From Certhia americana (Eukaryota > Chordata > Aves > Passeriformes > Certhiidae): a stretch of DNA of 64,000 nt. Of the stretch, positions 32,723-44,130 are shown piece by piece. The translations under genes were made by a program, and so were the position numbers. The notes below the pieces were generated by a model. The model searched no databases. It was given only the letters and a program-made list of their open reading frames with translations, and had not been told where the DNA came from. The stretch covers positions 26,533,660 to 26,597,659 of the forward strand of contig CM031879.1 of NCBI GenBank assembly GCA_018697195.1, given 5' to 3'. Position 1 is the stretch's first letter; each line of letters begins with the position of its first letter.

Positions 32723-34823
32723 AGAGAAAATGAATAGGAACTTGAATGCTGGTAATAAAAAGCCATCAGTAGGGAATATCATCGCTAGTTAAGCTCTGAA
32801 ACAAGGAAAAATCCCTTAATGTCTATCCGGGTGTCCAAGAGATCCTGCAAGCACTCAATGTCACAGACAGTTCTGGTGCAAGAAAGAGGTAGGAAAAACC
32901 AGCATGACTTTTACTCTGTCAAGACCTGCATAGGCTTCTTCCCAAAGCTCTGAATCATATTTGGAGAATCAAGGATATATTCCAGTGATTTAAAAAGACT
33001 TGACATCAGTGTCATCTTAAAGTACCTGAAGCCATGTGCACTGAAAACTAAACAAAAAATACATATATATTACCCAATGACCAACAGTGAATTTCTAATC
33101 AAGTTTCAGAATGAACATAATAGATATTTGGATGCCAATATTTATTCTAACATACAGCATAGCAGAATGGGGGGGAAATATACCTAAGTTTGGCTTTGTG
33201 TTGGATGACAAGGTGTTTCCATCAATAATGTATTTATGCACCATGGACAACTTACTCCACCCCAGCTCAGGCTCCATGACTATGTCTGGGGAGCCAGCCA
33301 GGCAGGCTTCAGTGAGCCATATAGCCCTGAGACAGGCTGATCACCCTCACCTCTGCTTGTGGCCAGCGGAGCTCACCTGAGCTGTTCTCATTGCTGAAGC
33401 TAGGTGGGAACACCTGGGTGGCTGGTTACCTCCTAGGGCCATAAAGGAAACTGAGGGAGTCTGTGTGCCCTAAGGAAGGTGGCAAACACAGGTGTTTTGG
33501 GGATTTTTTTTTTGCTTCAGGATCTTGAAATGCTGGAAAACTTAGATCATCAGTGAAATACTTGAACCTTATTATACCAAATGTAAAATCCTGTGGGATG
33601 TCTGCTCGAGAGAAATTAACGTTGTACAATCCTAGCACAGATGAACCTTAGGGCAACTTAAATGAAGGAGTTACTACTGTGGAATACACCACTGGAGAAA
33701 TAACAAACTGAGAAGTAAAAAGATTCTTTCTAATGATAGCATTAAAAAAGCAAAGTCTTGTTGACGGTATTAGTGTCTCAAAAATTAATGAACTAGAACT
33801 TACTGTGAGAATAATTGCACATAAACAACAATAATGTTGATGGTATGCCAAGAGCTGTGATGTCTATTGAGAATTATTATACAAAATCAAACTCCAGGGA
33901 AGTCAACTCCGTTTCTTACCTTTAAAAATGCAAATAAATACAGAATGAAAAAATCTCATGAGAAAGGACATTTATAAAATACAATGAGAGATCCCACATC
34001 TAGTAGATCCTTTTCTAAAATGACAAATATATATCATTATTTTAAGCTTTTCCCTTTTCATGTTTATTTGTAGAAAGTGGTGCTGTCTTTTCTGATTTCC
34101 ATATTCCTGTCCTACTAAAAAATAGTTTTTCACCGGCCTAGTGTTCTCTGATGACTTCTTGGGATAAATATGAAAAAATAAATTGCATCTTGCTGTTCTT
34201 CATCCCGTGAGTAGATACTGACAGGACCTGTGAGTTAATTGTGTATCCAAACTGCTGAAAGAACTGTATATAGGGGTTAAATAGTAGCTATACCAAATAT
34301 ATAATAACCTTGCTTCTCTCTGGTATAACTACAAGCAAAATCTAGATAAAGCAAATGTACACTTCATTAAGGACACGTGAAAAAGCATTGTGGGTTTTTT
34401 TACAGTCCCCATTTAAATAGCTTTGATTTTTTTTTAACTTCTTTTGGCTCATAACACAAAGCCTCTGCTATTTTCCTTCGCAAAGTGTGTGCTAAACCAG
34501 AAGTAAAAAGTAACTCACTTTAAAAAAAAAAGAGGAAAATAAGGAAAATATGTAGAAAGAAGATGTTAAAAAAAGAAAAAAATCATTCAATTATGGATGC
34601 TAATGTTTCTGTCCATTAAGCATCGAAAAGTAATTTTCTGTAATGGATGTATTAAAATTAACTCTCATTACAAGCTGATGACTGCCAGATGTTAATAAAC
34701 TATTTCTAAATGCTTATCATTAGGTATAATAATGACTAAGCTCACAAAGTGTTTTGTGCTTATGTGCCTGTAAAACACTGCATGGAGAGCAATGGCTATA
34801 TCCTCTTTAAAATATAAAGCACG

Positions 34824-34936
34824 ATCATAGAATCATAGAATGGCTTGGGTTGGAAGTGACCTTAAAGTTCATCTAGTTCCAACCCCCCTTCATGGGCAGA
34901 GACACTTTCCAGTAGACCAGGTGGCTCAGGGCCATA
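34824..34936 (-). mobile_element. CR1 LINE, short 3' end
   Basis: Starts ATCATAGAATCATAGAATGG, the reverse complement of the CR1 terminal ATTCTATG repeats, and continues 'cttgggttggaagtgacctt', 'catctagttccaaccccc' and 'agaccaggtggctcag'. It is a typical severely 5'-truncated copy of about 113 bases, better preserved than the copy at 15,352. The inner edge is approximate. Confidence 0.93.
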
Positions 34937-37611
34937 AGAAAACAGTTGATTTCTACAAGTCAATAAGAGGAAAAACCTTCACTTTGGCCCAGGGTAGTGT
35001 AAGAGGTGTCATGGGAGCCTTTGCACCACATTTTGTGACCAGTGTTCTACCTACAGGTCTTGGCTAAGCCTCCATTCACTATTTATTTAGTCAATACCTG
35101 TATGCTGGATCAACTGTAAAAAAAAATCAACCCTTATAATTATTGGGCTGAAGGGGAAGAGTTAACTAGCACAATTTTTGTTCATCACATTATCCATTAA
35201 AAAAAATCTACCCAGAAAGACAGCACAAGACCTGATCCTGCCTGAAGACATTTGTGGCATTTGTGAAGACTATAATGACAGCAGACTGAGACTGAGATTG
35301 GTTCTGGAGGATGCATACAACAGAGTTATGGAAGAATTACTTTCCTGTCTAAAATATTTAAGAATTACTTTCCTGTCTAAAATATTTATGTTCTAAACGT
35401 TGTGCTATTTTTATTAATCTCCTGCCTTTTTTTAAATTTGTTTGTTTTTCATTGTAATGTCCCAATCTGTGCACCCCAAGCACTTTCTGGGTAACTTTAA
35501 AAGGTTGCAAAGGAGTTCTTAAATTTTTATTTTTGCCATGCTGCACTCCTTGACAACGTGGAGGCACAGGAGATACCTTGAACCTAACTTCTCTCCTGTA
35601 ATGTGTTTCAGAGGGTTTCATTTGTCAAACCCTGGTCTATTTAACTTTGCAATGAATGCAGTAAACCTGGCTTTCATTCTAGCTTGACTGAATCTACCCA
35701 AGAGCCAGGGCAGTTGTGATCCTGGCTGACATTTCACAGAGCCTCACCTGCAGGGCTGGGGAAGCCTTTGCCCTCCTGGCTACAGGTGAGATTTGTTGTG
35801 AGACTCTTCTGTACTTCCCTGTGTACACTTCTGTAGGAAGGGAGAAGCTACAACTGCACAACAGGGAACAAAACATCACTGAAGCATCAAGTTGCTATTA
35901 TTACTGGGAGAGAATGGGGTTTGTTTGGCATTTTCCCAGGGAATGACAGGCACAGCTTTCCTGGGAAAGGTCTTCATTCCCCTATGCTGGGAACTCTTCC
36001 TTCTGACCAGCAGCAGCAAGCAGGCTCACTCCATTGGGCTGTGCCAGTAAAAGAGACAAAAACAGAGCTCTGTGTTTTCAGCACACAAGGAGAAATAACC
36101 ACTAGAGCCTGCTTTTTCCTCCACTGAAGCTGCTACTCCCACAACATACGTACTAGAGACAGCCCTGCACATCCACAATACACTGACCTCAGGGAATAGC
36201 TTTCATCAGCTTGAAATCTCCTTGCCTTGGTAGTTCAGTGCCTTTCAGTTGTGCTCACAGATCTTCCATTTTCTCATGTATGGTTAATGAAATTTAGCAG
36301 CTACACATTCTTATGGAAACCATTAAAGCACATATGGAAAATCTAATTTTCTATATAATTTTTATTGGCTTGCAATTGGTTAGCTCTTAAAAGAGTTAAC
36401 AGAGTTAGTGAGTTTTAGCTGGAATAATTTCTTAAACCACTTCATTTCAGTGCTGTATTTTCTGTTTACTCCTTTCCTCAGTGTAAAATTTCTCTCCTTA
36501 TTCTTTCTTTGGATCAAGTACAACTGGCTGAGCTTAGAAGGTATGCTAAAGACCTGAACATGACTGACTTGTTTAAATCCAGTCCTTAAAGTCTAAAACT
36601 CTCGAGTCTAAAAACATCATTCTTCTTCCAAAGGAATATGGAAAAGTACAGCAAAATGTGGAAGTAGTTCCCTATGGTAGTCCCTTTGCACAGCACACTG
36701 GAATTTTCTTGGGGCTACTTGGGTTTCCAGGTCCTTCAGGAAAGGAACCAGGGGCCTCTGAGAAACAGCTCTGGCCAGTGAATGCCAGGGTGCCTCACAC
36801 ACCACCCTCAGGCAATAGCTGGAAATGGCAGGAATGCATGACTCTTCCTGTCACTGCGTTGACCCTCCAGTCTGACACAAGGGCAGATATGTTCGGTGGA
36901 TTATTTTTTTTTAATTGCTTTAAATTTCAGATCACAACTCCAACTCCCCTGGGGACTCAGCAGGACACTGGCCATTGCTGTTGTTCCTAACACACTTGCA
37001 GTAGTGATGAGCATCAACTTTCCTTCTTGGAAATCATCAGCACTAGTAGAAAGGGAAAGGGAGGGCCATGAATACTCACAGCAAAGAGGAGACAGTGAGT
37101 CAGGAGACACAGCCTTCAGGCGCTGCTGGGCTGCTGTGGGCAGGCTGACACTGCCCAGGCATGGCTGCTTCCCTTCCATGAGGCACAGAGGGTGCAGTGC
37201 CCTGGCCCAAGCAAAGGTCTCTGTCCTTCTCCTCTGTCCTTCCTATAACAAGATTACCTGCTACATAACTGAATGTGTAGGGGTCCAGACATAGGATGGA
37301 TGGGAAAAAGCCTTCCCAGCAGAGATAGGACTTCTAGCAGGAGAAGTCTTTGCAAAAAGGCAGTGCTTTACCCAGCCCAAACTTCTTGCTTCTCTCCAGC
37401 TAGGCACGCACATCCTCTGCGCCTCCACGTGGGGTCCCATGAGCTGAAAGCAAACTTTTCCAGCTGTGACACAATGAGGACCCAGGAGTTTGAAATTGAA
37501 TAAGGCCTCAAAATGACTCATTAATTTGTAGGATGATGTCAGCAAACCCTGTTTATGCCTACTGAGAGAAATCAGACACCTACCAACTAAAGGAACAGCT
37601 AAGCAATGCTT
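34937..37611. other. Intergenic, no gene recognised
   Basis: Unique sequence. A 28-base unit is duplicated in tandem at 35,332-35,388 (AGAATTACTTTCCTGTCTAA twice). A GC-richer stretch at 36,600-37,500 has ORFs on both strands (up to 132 codons, 36896-37294 plus) without recognisable domains. Confidence 0.6.
35332..35388. repeat. Two-copy tandem duplication, 28-bp unit
   Basis: AAGAATTACTTTCCTGTCTA followed by AAATATTT is repeated directly with a 28-base period and essentially no divergence, suggesting a recent slippage duplication. Confidence 0.9.
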
Positions 37612-37790
37612 TTTTGAAGATAGCAGTGGCGCCTAGCTGGTGGGATCAAGCACCTACATACCTTTGAGGTACTTGGCCAAGGAGATTAAGTGACTTGCCC
37701 ACGGTCACACAGGAAATCTATGGCAGAGCCAAGAACTGATCCAACTTTCAAATTACTTAACCACAAGATTATCATTCTTCCATGTATTAA
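37612..37790 (+). mobile_element. MIR/CORE-SINE-like element
   Basis: The segment 'gattaagtgacttgcccacg' followed by 'gtcacacaggaaatctatgg' and 'cagagccaagaactgatcc' matches the diagnostic 3' half of MIR-type SINEs. The upstream 'ggcgcctagctggtgggatc' and 'acctacatacctttgagg' resemble versions I recall from turtles and birds. Such copies are ancient, often shared across amniotes. Boundaries are approximate. Confidence 0.75.
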
Positions 37791-40700
37791 ATTATTAATT
37801 CTGATGCTTGTCAGGAAGCCTGAGGCATAGGACGGGTGCTTATTAATTGGAGCCAGACACATAAACATGCACATTGATTTATGTATTCATATATTTAAAA
37901 CTGGATGAAAGAACTATCTGGTATCTCATTTTGGATCTTTCTTTAGTCGCTCACCTCCTGGTTTACATAGAGTTGAGGATGCACTGGAAAACAACCAGAT
38001 GCCTCCCATATAGGGAGCACTTGCATATGGGCCTATACATGCCGGAGGATTCATGAGAAGTTGGGAAGTTTGGCTTTACCGTGTATCATCCCAGTCCGTC
38101 TTTCAGATTTAGACATTGCTGTCACACATTCCTGGCCAGGGCTTGTTTCTCCATTAAGCCAATGAGGCAACAATCTATTTTCTCCAGTCTGGGTTTAGTT
38201 CAAGTGCTTGTAGTACCTGCAGTTCTTTCATTACTTTTTATTCCCTTAAGAAACTAAAATAGGAGATATCCAGGGAAGATGGAGAACAGTAAAACAGACA
38301 AGGCTTATGCACTGAACTGGGATGCCTATATAGAGAAATAAGTCTCCCTCTCCTCCTTGAGAGTCAGGGGATGAGGGTAACACCTCTGGGGGTGACTCAG
38401 AGAGGAGCCTTGGATATAGGCTCTGACTTGCCTGCTGGGGGAGACGCTCTGTCTGCACTGACTATCAAGGGCGGCCAGGGAAGCAAGGCTGGCAAATCCA
38501 GGCATTTAGCTATTCAAATATATGTGCCTTTAATACATTCTTTACACACTGCACATCTCCTGTTTATGCTTGAGATACAATGCTGTGGACTGTGGAAATA
38601 CTGGATTTCCATTAGATGTTGTACTCTGAGCTGATACGCAGATAGAGGGGGACAAGCCAGCAAGATTAAACTTACCTGTAATTATGTTCTTGTGAACAGC
38701 AAGAGGTTCTGGTCTCAAGAAAAAGAGGACAGTCAAGGCCTTCGTAGCATCTAACCAAAGCCTCCCCCATAGACTCCCAGCAAGAGAACATCAGACACAT
38801 GCTGGGCAGGGAAGGGTGCTGGGAGTGGGAGCATTCCTGAGGCAGACGGTTTGAAAAAAAGCAAAGCTCAGGAGTGTGAGACCAAAGCTGAATTTATAGC
38901 TAGAGACTACAGGGACTTTAAACCTCTTCCAGCAGAGTTCACTGTGTCACAGTCCACTCCACAGCACATCCCAACGAGCATTCAGGAGTTGTATGTGGTC
39001 TCTAGGTAACATCAGTCACTGATCTTAAAATACCCAGAGGCAACATATTTTGGGGTCAAGTTGAATTTTCATCAGATTATAATAATCAGATAAGTAGGTT
39101 TGGTAAACCAGGTTGGTGACTTTTAACTTATGTAACTTGGTAACAAACTACATATGTGGATATTTGTCATTAGTGTTTTACAATGGTATGGGAGCACTTC
39201 ACCATGAGTAATGGATTTCAACCTGCAACAGTTCAGTAATGCAAGGAATTAGAATTATTATTCCTCATAGATAAGGGCCTGAAACACTTAAATAAAAGCG
39301 TATGAGTTATTTCTAAAAGGTGGAGATTGTCTATTGTTTTCCCTTACACAGAAGGATAAGAAAAAGTACCTCTTGTATACACATAGAATATCTCTTCCTT
39401 CTGCAGCTGGCCAACAAAATGCAACAGGCTCATGCTACAGCATCTGGGCTATTTGAATAATACTGTGTGCTTTAGCATGGCAAACACAAGCATGATATGC
39501 AGAAGGAATGAGTAATCAGTAGATACAATACTGTCAGTGGAGGAATGAGTAATTGTAGATACAAATAACATCAAATAGTGACTGAGGAAAATGCGTTTAA
39601 TCAGCTTTCACATTCAAAGCCAATGTAATTTTGCCTTTTTTGTGTCTGTCTCTCTTACTGGAGTTTGTATTAAACACGGCCACAATCAGACAATAATTCT
39701 CTTGATCTCAGTGGAATTTGCTGGGTGCGTGGTCCTTCTGAAATTTAAGCTACTTACACAGCATCCTAGCTTTTGGTTTCTCTTCTAGATGTGCCTTCCC
39801 CTAGCTGTTCTGTGATACTGGTGGGTATTTTCAGATATCAGGTCTGTGTGTACGTACCAAATCTTGATTTTGGGAATCTGTTCAGACACTTTTGGGTGCT
39901 AGCTAACTACTCTGCAGCCATCACTTTTCCAGAAGTTTCTAAGGGAGACCTTCAGAAAAGTGAGAAGAGAAAGGGCTTAGATTTGGCAACTTTTTCAAAG
40001 GCAAGCAGCACAGCTGTCAGAGAAAAACTTGGAGATTAGTTTTGGGAACAAAATGTTCATAAGAACCAGGATGGAGAGAAGTATTAGGTTGTGGAACTGG
40101 ACTAGAATTTAGCAGTAGGAAGTTAAAGTAGTGGAAAAGCAGAAAATGCCTGTCAGAAAAAGCCATGGTCAAAGCTTCCCTTTTTGGAGAAATTTTAACA
40201 TTTTTCACAACCTTGAAATTCGAAATACACCTTCCCTCTAACTGATAATGAAATAATTGTATTCTGGGAGTTCCTAGTCTTTAGCCAATTCATTCAGTTC
40301 ATCAACCAGTGTGTCCTGTAAGGAGTCCATGGCTCAGCAAGGCTATTTTACCCAGGCCAACAGACACTGATGCAGATAAACCCAGTATTTCCACTACCCT
40401 CAGGCTGGTCAGACATAAGCCAGGTTTGGGATGAGGGCTTTCCTCACAGCTGCCTCTAAGTATGAGCACAGTGCCATGCTGACACAGCCCTGTAGCACTT
40501 GTCTGTGCCTTCATGTCAGGTCAATGTGGACAGCAGAGGTCACATTTGCCTGTCCACAGGGTGATCATACCTTTCATGTCCTGGTGCTGTGATGGCTTCT
40601 CTCAGAAAAGTCATTCCCAATGCCCAATGACTATAGGCTTGTGTCTAAATACTCTCCCCATTTCCTATTCTACTTGTAAAATCCTTTGGGTTTTCTATGT

Positions 40701-42639
40701 GCATGTGCATTTTTTCTTTCTTTCCTCCAGTTCTTGTGCTTTCCCTATAAGCACAAGCTCTCTGAGTTTATGCCTACTTGGCTGCTGCCCAAAATGCTGC
40801 TGTCAAAACACATCTGTAGAATAAGTGGTGAATTTCTTAAAGGAATGTAAACAGCCAATAAATTGTTATGGCTTTTGCCCACAGAATCCACGCATCTTTA
40901 ATTGCTGGTACTTGCTTTATTTTATTTTATTTGTTGTTGGAAATGTCTTGGGTTAGTTTTTGCCATATAACTGCTGTGAGCCCCACAGAACAAGTACGAT
41001 AATGTAAGAGGCAGTTTTGGGTTACTTCAGGCAAAACTTCAGGGCTGCTGAGAAAGTCCTAAAGGCAGCAAACAGGTCAAGCCAGGTTGATCTATGCTTT
41101 TGGTTTTGTTACATGTGCCCACAAAAGTGTCACAGCAGATTCAGGCATGTGGATCAACTAAGAAATCTTCTGGTTCCTTCCAAATGGATTTCCATAAACT
41201 TGGGGCAATCTATTCTCAGTAGTACACTAGCATTATTGACAGAGAGAACAGGTTGCCTACCCAAAGAGTGACAGAGAAAGGAAAGAAATGCTGGCATCTG
41301 CCAGTGGTGGCTACTACAAAAAGATAATTTCAGAAAGCAGGGAGGGAAGCAATGGATGCTGTAGAGACTTTGGCCACAATCTTCTCCGTAATGCAGAGGA
41401 GTTACTTATTCAGCTGCAGTTGTCACAGGTTCATTCAGATTCCAGAAATACACAAAGACAAGTGTATAATCTCCTTCTGTGATTGTTCAGCAGTAAAAGA
41501 TGCTGTAAAGGCTGTACACTGTGGCACAGTAGTATGACTAAACCTTTGCAAAGAATTTGTGCCACAGGCTGCCCACACTCAATCATATGATCATTGGATC
41601 TACAGCTGTAAATGATGTGGTCACTGAGGCTGGAGAGTCAAAGAGAAGTGGCTGAAGGCCATTCACAGTGTACCAGTGGTTTCAAAAAGTCATTCATTAA
41701 TCACTGTGGTGTGAAGCCCAGGCTGGACTTTGATGCCTTGACCACCCCCTACCAGGCCCATGCTGACTTCCCTCCTCATATGCAGAGTAATCCACCCACC
41801 AGCTGTGGCCAGCAGCCTTCAGATGATCCCTGCAGCATATATTTGCTTGGCTAATTGAAAATTATTTTTACATGAGAATCAAATGAGAAGCGTATCTGTG
41901 GGAAATGGTTCGCTTTCCTCTTAATAGTGCTGCTGGTAGTGCTCAGATAATTGATGACTGTGGAGTGTGGGACAGCATGTGTCTTCCATCAGAGACACTT
42001 AAGGTGGGACAGGAATTTTTGCCCACAGAGAACACTTGATTAGAAAACTGTGGTAAGAATCTTTCTCTCCTTTACTTGCAGCCATACCCTTCGAGGAAAA
42101 GAGCCAAATTCTTAAATTTCTGTTGACAAGCTGAGGAAATTCAGATGCGTAATTGAGTGCTTTGGGTAATATATTGAAATACAAGAGAAGTGAGGAAAAG
42201 ACCACTTCATAACATGCATGAAGGTCAAATTTTTCCACCCTTTACTCTACTATGTTTTTCCTGTTTCTAACTGGATGCATACCTGTGGAACATGAAAAAA
42301 AGCAGTGGCATTTGTGAGGCTTGTTCTCACGGCCATGATATAAGTCTTTCTTCTCCACCTGACAAGAAATAATGGTGTGTTAGAAATATGTTTGTTTCTA
42401 ACCAGTTGTTGACATAAAACTTGATTATTATTTTTCTTTTACTGGTGCCTGAGGGCAAGACAAAGATTGCAGCACATGAAGCAGACAGCTACAACAGGCA
42501 GAAAGAGATATCTGGAAGGAAAATCTAGACCACCTAAGTAAGACACTTAGATTTCCTAATCAAGGAAAAAATTCTGCCTTTAAACCTTGATCCAGAAATC
42601 TTTACATGTCAAGCAGAGATCAGGACAGAGCAACTATCA
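37791..42639. other. Intergenic, no gene recognised
   Basis: Unique sequence of mixed composition. Near-repeats of GGAATGAGTAAT and GTAGATACAA occur at about 39,504-39,570 with a spacing near 38. ORFs of 60-103 codons are scattered on both strands with no family resemblance. Confidence 0.6.
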
Positions 42640-44130
42640 AGACATGGTAGACATAGGAGTACACAGGAATTTCTGCTACCAGTTGGCCCTGAAGCACCTG
42701 CTTCAGGGCTGTATTCTGTTCCTCTGACCATGGAATGTGGAGACCTTCAGATTCATGACAGAGTTAATGGTCTCCTATGGGAGCAGAAGTGCTGAGGTTG
42801 CTGGTGGTATCAGCTTCTTCTTCAGATAGGATCTGACTTGCAGCCTCTCTTAGAGTATCTAGATAATCTCTGTCTCCTAAGGGATTATAATACCTCTTTT
42901 TAACAACTAGGTAGCAAAACAGCCTCAAGAGGAAGGGACCATTTCCCATGCTCCTGTCAGACCCCAACTCCTGCTGACAAGAACGTAAGACTCGTGGAGC
43001 AGGAAAATAGCAAGACATAGGGAGCCTTATCCCATAGGTAAGGCTCCAGGTTGGGCTGGGGGTGAAACTTCTGTTCCTTACCCCCCAGCTAAGGGGCAGG
43101 CACTGGGACTCCTCTCCCAGGAATCTTCTTCAGTCACCAGGGAGCAGGTAGGCATCCAGATGGCTCCTCTCTGGAGCTGCACACAAAGGAACTTGCATCA
43201 AGAGCTCACTTCCTGTGGCCCACACCTCAAAATGGTAATTAGACAGAGGAAAGAGCCACTCTTCATATATGGCTAGTGCCAAGCCTATATCCTACTACAA
43301 CAAAGAGTACCCAAAGAGAGACCTGGTGCTTTCCTCCACATCCAGCCAAGCACAGATTACTGAGAAATTTTCCATGTAACTAGAGAGCACCTGCAGAGCT
43401 GCACAGCCGCACAATCCCTCCTGAGACATGGATTCACCCAGATCGGGTCTGATAGACAGGCCAGGCCAGGCCAGAGGTGAGTCTGATAAAGAGGGGGGGT
43501 CATAAGGTCTGCTTTTCCCTCTGGAAAACCAAAGCTGTCCTGGGATGACCTCTGAAATATTTCTAGTGTCTGATCGCAGGTGAGCTAGCAGAAACCTTTT
43601 TGGGGAGAGTGAAGTAGCTTATGTGGCATTTGTGGGGTCATGCACCAGCCTACCATCCTGATTTTCTCCTTGCTGAGGCAGAAGGGAGAACCAAGCGCAC
43701 AGTGTTCCACCTGGGTAGCAGAAGAAATATTTTGCAGAATATCATCTGCTGCAGGGCCAGCATGGGGGCTTTGGGATGTGGCTGAGCAGGCAGCGGATGG
43801 CTGCAGGTCAGTGGTGTTTCCTGGGCCTCCTTTGTATGCTTGAGCAGAGTGCTGGCCATCAGGGTGCCCTCTGCATCCCCAATGCTGTCACAGGCTGTGG
43901 CACCACTGCACTGATGCTGCTGTCTGAAAACACCTTTCAGCGTTTAGGCTGCAAAATATATCAGAACTATGCTTTCCCTTTCTAGCACTTTTCTGTCTCG
44001 ATTCAGAGCTCTCGCTCAGCTGATTGCTGTGTGCACCTAATTCCCTAAACAGGAAGGGAGACCAACTAAGTGACAATCTGCACAGGAAGATGTCAAACAG
44101 GGCACCGGACTTGTAAAGAGGTCTGCCTCC
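42640..44130. other. GC-richer intergenic block of unknown origin
   Basis: Noticeably richer in G and C than its flanks. It contains a perfect hairpin at 42,687-42,708, a short GGCCA tandem run near 43,460, and a minus-strand frame open from about 43,123 to 42,764 whose peptide ends in an acidic, polar stretch (SEEEADTTSNLSTSAPIGDH). It may be a decayed mobile element or an old retrocopy; no family was recognised. Confidence 0.4.
42687..42708. repeat. 22-bp perfect inverted repeat
   Basis: Arms CCCTGAAGCA and TGCTTCAGGG are separated by CC. The GC content gives a more stable hairpin than the other short palindromes in the window. Confidence 0.8.

Larger units (their letters stand above)
29761..34823. 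other. Intergenic, no gene recognised
   Basis: Mostly unique sequence. It includes a GC-richer patch at 30,490-31,300 with overlapping chance ORFs on both strands (150 codons minus at 30509-30961; 110 codons plus at 31046-31378), a 21-base tandem duplication at about 30,600-30,640, and a pyrimidine-rich tract at 32,630-32,720. No domain was recognised. AT-rich sequence at 34,540-34,800 has many TAAT cores. Confidence 0.6.

Noticed and set aside
36617..37545. Cluster of ORFs on both strands
   Set aside because: Overlapping frames with similar length and no family match are typical of stop-poor GC-richer noncoding DNA.
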